Shown in pieces: positions 57,091-64,000 of a DNA stretch of 64,000 bases. Where the stretch lies: the NCBI GenBank assembly GCA_023091665.1, contig JALJCQ010000012.1:2294001-2358000 (forward strand). The letters run 5' to 3'. Every line of letters begins with the position of its first letter. The first letter of the stretch is position 1. Made by a program: the position numbers and the translations under genes. The notes below the pieces were generated by a model. It did not search any database, had not been told where the DNA came from, and saw nothing but the letters and a program-made list of their open reading frames with translations. Source of the stretch: Pythium myriotylum. Its lineage: Eukaryota > Oomycota > Peronosporomycetes > Pythiales > Pythiaceae.

Positions 57091-58728
57091 TTACGGGGCC
57101 TTCGGCGGCTTGTTCACGACCGCCTCGTACAAGTCGCGAGCCGTCGGCGGAGTCGCCTTGCTCGACGCCTTTTCGACCCCCTCGCGGTACGAAGGATCGA
57201 CCTTCTCCAGCTGGGCCAGGTACTCGTGTTTCACCGTGTCGGAACAGAAGCGCAGGTATGCTGCCGTGTTATGAAAGAGGTGCTCTCGACCTTCATCGTC
57301 CAATACTTCCCTAAAGAACTGGCGCACTTGATCGTACTCTGAGTCTTTGCCTTCATGACGACTGGATGGTCCTCGGTTCAACGTTCCGGCCAGGTGCACC
57401 GCGAGCCAATTCGAATCGAGCGAGATGTCTTGACGCCGTGCGGGACCAGTTGCAGCGAACGGAGAAATGCCGACACCGTTCGCATCACCACGTCCAAGTC
57501 CATCGCGACTCTGCGGGCTAAAGTAGCGCGCCATAAACGGGCAATTGACTGGGATCTGGTGGTGGTTGACGCCGAGACGGTGGTACTGCGCGTCGCGGTA
57601 GAAGAACATACGCCAGTTCAGCAATAGATCTGGACTCGGTTCAATTCCTGGCACGAGATTACCAGGATTCATAGCCGCTTGCTCAACGTCTCGGTGGTAG
57701 TTCTCTGGATTCTTGTTGAGCACCAGTTCACCAAGTTCGTGCAAAGGAAAATCAGCATGAGACCACACTTTGGTCACATCGAACGGATCGTAGTCGACTG
57801 TCTTGGTTTCATCTTCGGTCATAATCTGAACTGAAGCGGTCCAGCGTGCCTCTTTGCCAGATGCGATGTGTTCCCACAGGTCGCGCTTAGCGAAATCGGG
57901 ATCGACGCCACACATTCGCACAGCTTCGTCCCACGTGAAGTTCTTCTTGCCGACTTGAGGGACGAAATGATACTTGACATAGACGTAGTCGCCCTTTTCG
58001 TTCACCCACTTGAACGTATGGCATCCAAAGCCGTCCATGTGACGCCACCCAACGGGCGTCCCAGAGTCGGAGAAGAACATGGCGCCTGCGTGGAGAGACT
58101 CGGGGTTCGCCGCGAGAAATTCAATTGTGCCCTCACTATTAAGCAGGAAGTTCTCCGGATTGCGCTGTTGCGAGCGGATCACGTCTGGGCCCTTAAAAGG
58201 ATCTCGGACGAAAAAAATTGGCCAGTTGAGTCCGACCAATTCGTAGTTGCCATCTTCCGTGTAAAACTTGATCGCAAATCCGCGAGGGTTACGGCCAGAA
58301 TCAGGGAATTCACGACCGAACGTGACCGTGCTGAAACGTGTGAAGACAGGGGTCTTCTTTCCTACCGAGCTGAAAAGCTTTGCTTTACAGTAACGTGTCA
58401 AGTCCTTCGTGACCTCAAAGTAGCCGAAAGCTCCGGATCCTGCCGGATGCACCATCCGCTCGAGCGTCTTCGCGCGGTTGAACGTCTGTTGCTTCTCGAA
58501 GAGAGTCGTGTCCGATGACACGACCCAGCCGTGGATCTGCAGGGCGTGGTCGACAGTCGGTAGCGGGTGACCGAAGCTATCGGTGATCACCGTTTTCGAG
58601 TCTTGCACCGGAGGTGGCGCTCCTGTCACGCGCGACATCATGCTTCCAACAGAGGTCGACAAGCTGCTCTGCTTGTCGGGGTCTGGCGCGCCCGTGAGGC
58701 GAGCGGCCACTGTGCCTGGATGCTCCAT
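57091..58728 (-). CDS. CAT: Monofunctional haem catalase
   Basis: One exon encodes 545 aa. The catalase core starts about residue 45. The essential distal His is H94 in ERMVHPAGSGAFGYFEVT; most catalases read VVHAKGAGAFG, so the Ala-Lys pair is replaced by Pro-Ala. The distal Asn is N168 in LVGLNWPIFFVRDP, and the proximal haem Tyr is about Y376 in MFFYRDAQYHRLG. TRFSTVTFGREFPDSGRNPR and FKGPDVIRSQQRNPENF are family blocks. It splits hydrogen peroxide to water and oxygen. The final residues (KPPKAP) are not a clear PTS1 peroxisome signal. Divergent from riboflavin kinase across 242 bp. Confidence 0.94.
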   Translation of the reverse strand: MEHPGTVAARLTGAPDPDKQSSLSTSVGSMMSRVTGAPPPVQDSKTVITDSFGHPLPTVDHALQIHGWVVSSDTTLFEKQQTFNRAKTLERMVHPAGSGAFGYFEVTKDLTRYCKAKLFSSVGKKTPVFTRFSTVTFGREFPDSGRNPRGFAIKFYTEDGNYELVGLNWPIFFVRDPFKGPDVIRSQQRNPENFLLNSEGTIEFLAANPESLHAGAMFFSDSGTPVGWRHMDGFGCHTFKWVNEKGDYVYVKYHFVPQVGKKNFTWDEAVRMCGVDPDFAKRDLWEHIASGKEARWTASVQIMTEDETKTVDYDPFDVTKVWSHADFPLHELGELVLNKNPENYHRDVEQAAMNPGNLVPGIEPSPDLLLNWRMFFYRDAQYHRLGVNHHQIPVNCPFMARYFSPQSRDGLGRGDANGVGISPFAATGPARRQDISLDSNWLAVHLAGTLNRGPSSRHEGKDSEYDQVRQFFREVLDDEGREHLFHNTAAYLRFCSDTVKHEYLAQLEKVDPSYREGVEKASSKATPPTARDLYEAVVNKPPKAP

Positions 58729-58736
58729 CTTGTAGT

Positions 58737-58752
58737 GAGTTGCAGAGTGAGC
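58737..58752 (-). promoter_or_regulatory. Oomycete initiator-like element, catalase gene
   Basis: On the minus strand GCTCACTCTGCAACTC matches GCTCATTYYNCAWTTT at 13 of 16 positions. It ends 8 bp before the catalase ATG (58728), which would leave a very short 5' leader. The same TCACTCTGCA core occurs upstream of the Qb-SNARE ATG. Confidence 0.4.
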
Positions 58753-58970
58753 TCTTCAACGGATCATCTCCGAGGGCCAACTGCCTCACAGGCCCGCGAC
58801 ACGACGAGCTCACACGGGTCCCATCGACCTCAACTGTATGTTGAAGTGGCTTTCTGTCGTTGACCCTGTCGAATTTGATTTTCGACGTCGTAAATCCGTT
58901 TCGGATCGCGTAATCATGGCGCCGGTGTTCCACGGATCGAGTGGAGTCACTCGCCGACAAGTAAAGGACG

Positions 58971-59488
58971 ATGGCCGTCGAACAGCTCAAGAGCGCGATC
59001 AAACTCTCGGCCAAGGTCGTCGAGGGCTTCGGCCGCGGCGGCAAGCAGCTCGGGTGCCCGACCGCCAACCTCTCGCGCGACGATCTCGGCACGCAGCTCG
59101 ACGAGCTGCCGACGGGAATCTACTGCGGCTGGGCGACGGTCGATGGTGCTGGCCCCTACAAGGCGGTCGCGAGCATCGGGTGGAACCCGTACTTCAAGAA
59201 CGAGGTGAGGCATACCGCGCGCTATCGTCCCTTGCGATTTGGTTGCGCTGACGCATACCCGACTCGTAGCAAAAAACAGTCGAGCCGCACTTGCTCCACA
59301 AGTTTGAGAAGGACTTCTACGGCTCGCAGCTCAAGTTCCTCATCACGGGATACTTGCGACCAGAGTTGGACTTCACGTCGCTGGAGGCGCTTGTGGAGGC
59401 CATTCAGAATGACATCTCTCAGGCTGATCAGTGGTTAGAGCTTCCGGAAGGCAAGGCCTGGGCGGCGGACGATTTCCTCGCACAGTAA
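58971..59488 (+). CDS. FMN1: Riboflavin kinase
   Basis: Exons 58971-59204 and 59270-59488 (65-bp intron) give 150 aa, the usual length of the monofunctional eukaryotic enzyme. The ATP/riboflavin site GFGRGGKQLGCPTANL lies near the N-terminus with the PTAN motif. ELPTGIYCGWATVD follows, and NEQKTVEPHLLHKF spans the splice with the catalytic Glu-containing TVEPHLL. DFYGSQLKFLITGYLRPELD and FTSLEALVEAIQNDISQA complete the fold. It phosphorylates riboflavin to FMN in the cytosol. It shares a 242-bp divergent promoter region with catalase. Confidence 0.95.
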
Positions 59489-59608
59489 ACGTTCGTAAGG
59501 GTTCGACGGAGCAGCCGCGGCATGGCAAGAGCGTTTGAAAACGTGTGATATTACAGTAGGTGATGCTCGAGACGCAAAATTGGAATAGTAGTAGAGAGGA
59601 CGCCTCAA

Positions 59609-60517
59609 TCACTCTTTACCCAGTACGATACAGACAACGCCGATCACCATCAGTAGAATGCTTGGGATCTTCTTGCGTAGATGTCGCTCGCGGAAGAGAA
59701 TCTTGCCGAGGAGCACGCTCCAGATACAGCCAGACCGCTTGATAGCGATCACATAAGACACCTCAAGGCTCTGCGTCGCAACGAGGTTGATGTAGTACGA
59801 GACGACACTCGTGATAGCCGCCAACATGACAAATCTCCACGGGATCTGCTGCTGCACTCCAAGGGGGTGGTAGATGTCTTCTGAGCCCACCTTGAATCGC
59901 TGGAGGATGAAGCTGCCAAGCGCCACAACAACTTGGATCGCAGCACCAAAGACGAGCGGTGAAGAGTTCTGAACGCCAATCTTGTCAAATGCATTGGAAA
60001 CACTCCAGAGAAAAGCAACGAGGATCATGTAGAGTGAGCCTTTGCTGGCGTTGGAGTCGTCAAGAGGGAAGTCCTTCGCAGCCTTAGAATCGTTAGAGCC
60101 CTGCAACCAGAAGCCCCCGAGCACCGCAATACTGATTCCGACGACTCCAGAAAATGTCGGTACTTCGCCCAGCACCATGAATGCCACAACCACAAGAAAC
60201 GCAGGTGTGAACGATAGGAACGGAACAGTGGCAGACAAGGTCGAGATCTGGATACTCCTGTTGTACAAGTAGCTGGTGATGATGTTGATCCCACCGGAAA
60301 TGCAGACCGACGTCCAGAAGAGATGGTTGAGCGGCGGAAGCTTTCCGCCGCAGTCGATCAGTGCCCAGGCGCAAAAGAGTGGCGCCTGGATGACCCCACG
60401 CGTCGCGACTAGTGTGAACGGATCCATGAATCGCGTGAGGTACTTGCGGAGCGGATCGCAGAGCGCATTGACGACCGAGTTGAGGACGGCGATGGAGACG
60501 CCGGGCGAGAGAATCAT
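59609..60517 (-). CDS. Drug/metabolite transporter (DMT/EamA) superfamily protein
   Basis: One exon encodes 302 aa with about ten membrane helices arranged as two EamA halves. The first half spans about 1-135 (SATVPFLSFTPAFLVVVAFM, VLGEVPTFSGVVGISIAVLG) and the second about 155-302. The C-terminal repeat has YVIAIKRSGCIWSVLLGKIL and FRERHLRKKIPSILLMVIGV, the typical final hairpin. Family members move nucleotide-sugars, amines or metabolites; the KRS motif in helix 9 gives no clear substrate here. It is convergent with riboflavin kinase, 120 bp apart. Confidence 0.85.
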   Translation of the reverse strand: MILSPGVSIAVLNSVVNALCDPLRKYLTRFMDPFTLVATRGVIQAPLFCAWALIDCGGKLPPLNHLFWTSVCISGGINIITSYLYNRSIQISTLSATVPFLSFTPAFLVVVAFMVLGEVPTFSGVVGISIAVLGGFWLQGSNDSKAAKDFPLDDSNASKGSLYMILVAFLWSVSNAFDKIGVQNSSPLVFGAAIQVVVALGSFILQRFKVGSEDIYHPLGVQQQIPWRFVMLAAITSVVSYYINLVATQSLEVSYVIAIKRSGCIWSVLLGKILFRERHLRKKIPSILLMVIGVVCIVLGKE

Positions 60518-60899
60518 GGTGCTCCGGTCTCCGCGCGAGCGTTGCGACTTGTGAGCTACGGTCCTCTCCCCGTGGGTTGGCCCTTGGTCACGACCACGCG
60601 AGCGGCGTCGTGACGGCGATTATGCCTCGGCTCGGATTGGCGACCAACCTCAAGCGATTCCCACGGGAGATGACGATGCCAAGGGAGCCAGTTGGAGTCG
60701 GACCCTCTGATGTACCTCCAGGTGGTTGGTGCAAAAGGGTTTCATCCAATGAAATATCAGATCTCGTTCAACAGTGACTCCTGTCGCAGAAAATCCAGAT
60801 TATCAACAGAATATCCTGTTTTGACTGGAGATACATCCATTTGAAGAAGAAAGGACGTGTGTGGACGATCTTCCAGGGACACGGACGCCTTCATCGACC
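60518..60899. other. Divergent intergenic region
   Basis: This 382-bp gap lies between the DMT transporter ATG (-) and the MKKS-like ATG (+). I found no exon, repeat or clear initiator. It presumably contains both promoters. Confidence 0.5.
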
Positions 60900-62979
60900 A
60901 TGGATCGCGATGAGACCAAGCAGCGATTGCGGATGATCGCAAGCGATATCCACACACTCGCTGCGACTAGCTATGGACCCACTGGGCGTGCGAAGCTGAT
61001 CCAACCGAACGAGGACGCCCCGGACGTTTTCGAGGTCACAACAGTTGCTGAACGGATACTCGATCGACTCGGGTCAGTTCTCGCACCGTCGACTACTGTG
61101 TAGAGAAATTGACCAACAGCCTTTTCGAGAAGAACGTCAGACTGCCCACTTGCAAGCGTTTACCTCCACATTCTCAGAAGCAGAGTACGTGGTTTGCGCA
61201 CTTGAGGTATTCACGTTTAACATTAGGTGAGAGCCCAGATTAGAAACCATAGCGATGGAGGCCTGTTCACGCTCTTGCTGAGTTCAAAGTAAAGTGGCCC
61301 CGCACACTCACTCCCGTGTCTGTGCGAGTTTTTCAATCCGGCTGTGCAATTGCCCAGGTTGCTCCTGGCAGCTATTGATGCTGATGGTCACCTAAGATAC
61401 GTTCCTCCGGTCCTAATTGCCGAAGGTAGGCTGTTGCTCAGTCATCATCCACCACGACCAAATTCAACCTCGCTTCTTTTCCCCAGGATACCAGCTTGCC
61501 CTCGAATGGTGTGCTAAATACTTGGAGGACCCATCCTGCCCGGTTCGGTTCTGTGTCGACTGGTGTGATGATATTTCGGTCCCAGCTGTCATTCGGGGCA
61601 TCATTGGATCCAAGGCGGTGGCGATTTACGCCCCATCAGCTCAGGATCAACTATCACATCTCACTCCATTATTGACGGAAGCCTTCGTAAGTGTGGTCCC
61701 CTTTCTCATGCAGAATCCAGGTGAATCCATACCCATTCGATTCCAGCGTGAGTCAGCTTACTCCACCTCGCTATCTGAATCTCGTGTTCTGAAGAACTCG
61801 GTGCTTCTGCTTGCAAGACAACATGCATCTCGAGGATTGCAACTTGTGCCGCTATTCGATGTTCGCGTCCTCATATTCAGCGTCTCTCTAGATCCGACAC
61901 TCGAGCTGACCCACGATGATGAACCACACCGAGTACACGTTCGATCATCTCAGGAGAGGGATCGAGATGAGTGTTTATCTAGCCTCGGCGATACTATTGC
62001 CGCGACTGGTGTGCGGCTTGTCATCTCTCAGAAACTGATTCCTGACTTTTTACAAGACTACCTCCAGAAGAGGGGAATTCTGTGTATTGAACGGCTTGGC
62101 AACACTCATATGCGTAAGAATGGCGCTCCAACCAACCCAGGATTCAAATAATCTGAGTTTCTCGTAATTTTCGCAGGAGCAATCGAATTTCTAACGGGTG
62201 TGCACGCCATAGGCGACTGCCAAACACGTTGCATCAGCGGGTTGACAGATTTCTCGATCGGAAAACTATCCTGCGTCAAACTGGTACAAATCAATCATGA
62301 GGATATGCTGCTGCTTCAAAACAACGACCTCGTATCATCGAACTCTCGGTGGCCGGTGACTACACTCGTGCTTTCTACACCAAACGAACAAGCCTTTGCA
62401 GAGCTCGTCCACGTGATCTCGACATGCTTCAAGCGACTTGAGTCTTTGATGGAGACGCCTGAGATAGTGAGTGGTGCTGGGTCAACAGAAATTCACTTGG
62501 CAGCATGGCTCCGACGTAACTCAGTAGAGCTTGTGCCGCTTTGTCCAAGCCCAAAGTACGATTCATCAACTCTTCGTCAACTGAGATCTGTAGTCGAGAA
62601 TTTTGCAGAAGCCCTCGAGTCAATTGCTGCTGTTTTGGACCATGGCATCCACGGGTTGTCGAGCGAGGTGGTTCAAAGCTTAAGAGCAGCAAATCGTGAG
62701 ACCCTAGACACGCTGCCCGAAACAGTCGACTATACTCTGCACGGATGGAACCCCGTTCTGGGCATACCCACTCCTGTTGCGACTCTCCACCAAAGGTACG
62801 AACATGACTCAAGCAGTGACAGTGAGAACGACGACACTGTGATTGGCATGGAAAGATTTTACTCTCCTGTTTCAGCCTATGTCGTCGATTCATTTGTGAC
62901 TAAACTTGGAGGTTTGACTGCCGCGACAGAATGCGTTACAGCACTGCTTCGAGTTGCTGGTGTAATCATTGTTCGTTGA
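60900..62979 (+). CDS. MKKS/BBS6-like group II chaperonin
   Basis: Exons: 60900-61072, an unresolved stretch within 61073-61226, then 61227-61288, 61358-61425, 61487-62113 and 62177-62979. The chaperonin-like start ASDIHTLAATSYGPTGRAKL matches the SSCYGPTGRLKQI region of MKKS. RNHSDGGLFTLLLSSK matches its SDCGLFTAILC block. AIEFLTGVHAIGD, STEIHLAAWLRR and SAYVVDSFVTKLGGLTAATE follow in order. MKKS helps assemble the BBSome for ciliary membrane traffic, fitting a flagellate organism. The HP-rich stretch expected before RNHSDGG is found only in a shifted frame (HLRYSRLTL, about 61196-61222), so a small exon or a frameshift may lie there. Confidence 0.8.
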
Positions 62980-63029
62980 CGGCTACTGAAGAAATAAATA
63001 CGCCAGAGTCTAGTCTATTCCTTGTTCCA

Positions 63030-63955
63030 TTAGTAAAACTCCTGATCTTGGTCATAGCCGGCAAGGTCCCCGCACGCTAGGTACGGCACAAGCTTCTGGT
63101 CGTGTTCCTCCCCCGCGGCGAGACCGTAGTTCGGGAGCAGATACGATGTCATCACAGGTGTGTATCCGGATGGTATCTTGAATCCTTGAGCGACAACAAA
63201 CGACTCGTTACTCGCGGCACGACTGCTTGTGGGCTTCGAGCACGAGACTTCTGAGAAGAATACACCAAGTTGATCAGCTAGCAGGTCGTACTGCTGGCAA
63301 CGGAAAATTTTAGCCACAAAGGTGCCCCCTTCCTCCAATACATGAGTCGTGATGTTGAGCGCAGCAGCGAGAAGCTCAGCTTGAACGAACTCATCGATAT
63401 CGTGGACGCCTGTAACGTCAGGCGCACCATCGCTGACAACGATCTGTGCTTTCTGTCCGTGGAAGTATGCGATAATCTGCTCGGCCGTCTTCTTGGACGT
63501 GATATCTCCTTGAATCAACACGACACCGGGAATCGGCGCCATTTCCTGGAGATCGACGGAGACCACGCGGACATCCTGGGCATCCTCGGGGGGCATATCT
63601 CGCTTGATGGTCGGTACAGTCGCCTGATCGTGGTAAAGCTTGCGACTGAGCACCTGGCTCCAGCTGCCTGGCGCAGCGCACAAGTCCACCGCGCGCTCGA
63701 CGTCTGATCACCATGGATGAGCGACAACTTAGCGAGACTCGTGACTCAAAGGGCTACGAAATGCAACGCACTCTTGAGGAACCCGTACTGCTCATCCAAC
63801 TGGAGCAGCTTGAACGCGGAACGCGCACGGAAGCCTACTTCCTTCGCCTTGCGGTAGTAGATATCCTGTGGCGAAATGAGACATGAGCTGCGGAGACCAC
63901 AGCGAACTCCAGTCGATTATGCACGTACGCGCTTCTCCTCAGGAGACTTGGTCAT
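63030..63955 (-). CDS. TRM7: tRNA 2'-O-methyltransferase TRM7/FTSJ1
   Basis: Exons 63955-63929, 63865-63772 and 63703-63030 give 264 aa; introns are 63 and 68 bp. The spliced start [40 protein letters not shown] is diagnostic of TRM7. The SAM site is [18 protein letters not shown], followed by [14 protein letters not shown] and IQGDIT. The K-D-K-E catalytic residues lie in [23 protein letters not shown] and [11 protein letters not shown]. The enzyme methylates the ribose at positions 32 and 34 of tRNA anticodon loops in the cytosol, with TRM732 or TRM734 partners. The tiny 27-bp first exon is supported by conservation. Confidence 0.95.
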
Positions 63956-64000
63956 TTTCGTGAAGCCACAGGTGTGAGCTCTTCACTCCATCCACCGCTG

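Noticed and set aside
1..64000. tRNA, rRNA or other structured RNA genes.
   Set aside because: No cloverleaf with tRNA box A/B patterns or rRNA-like stretch was recognised on either strand by reading; a covariance-model scan would be the decisive test.

Overview
The window looks like a gene-dense stretch of an oomycete nuclear genome. The evidence is compact genes with short GT-AG introns (nearly all 51-79 bp), intergenic gaps mostly of 100-600 bp, and a folate-biopterin (BT1-type) transporter, a secreted GH53 galactanase and a secreted catalase-peroxidase close together. Several promoters also carry the oomycete initiator GCTCATTYYNCAWTTT; the KatG copy matches 15 of 16 positions. Cilium-linked genes (MKKS/BBS6-like chaperonin, FWWh/FAM227 protein, DPY30-motif protein) fit an organism with flagellate zoospores. 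The galactanase suggests a plant-associated, Pythium- or Phytophthora-like lineage, but the species is not determined. Splice sites were assigned by eye from GT/AG signals, reading-frame continuity and family conservation.

Layout: 98-2312 (-) SLY1; 2868-4058 (-) ankyrin-PDZ protein; 5479-11373 (+) PIKfyve/Fab1 kinase; 11466-12920 (-) DPY30-motif protein; 13052-14002 (+) Dam1-domain plus winged-helix protein; 14056-18405 (-) Trf4/TENT4-type nucleotidyltransferase; 18416-19163 (-) unknown; 19351-20932 (-) amino-acid transporter; 21066-23104 (-) coiled-coil protein.

Next comes an inverted pair of kinesin-13-like genes carrying SAM domains (23488-25031 + and 29446-30986 -). They flank a GH53 galactanase, an MFS transporter and a Qb-SNARE. 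The two motor regions share long, apparently identical DNA blocks interrupted by diverged patches of equal length, which looks like gene conversion. After them come a CENP-B/pogo-like protein (31621-33579), another N-terminal-motor kinesin (33655-36044 -), a mitochondrial PPR protein (36142-38175 -) and an ABCB half-transporter (38451-40339 +).

Further right are a coiled-coil gene (40626-42034 -), FWWh/FAM227 (42166-43734 -), a nine-exon gene of unknown function (43855-45423 -), the BT1 folate transporter (45679-47556 +), a 1.5 kb gap, KatG (49078-51171 +), PP2C (51599-53455 +), a ZNF598/Hel2 RING ligase (53581-55891 -), a SANT-like regulator (56062-56905 -), catalase (57091-58728 -) divergent from riboflavin kinase (58971-59488 +), a DMT transporter (59609-60517 -), an MKKS-like chaperonin (60900-62979 +) and TRM7 (63030-63955 -).

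There is no operon logic. Recurring themes are membrane traffic (SLY1, Qb-SNARE, PIKfyve), microtubules and cilia (three kinesins, Dam1 domain, MKKS, FAM227), ribosome or tRNA quality control (ZNF598, TRM7), peroxide removal (KatG, catalase) and nutrient uptake. No tRNA, rRNA, CRISPR array or intact transposon was recognised.
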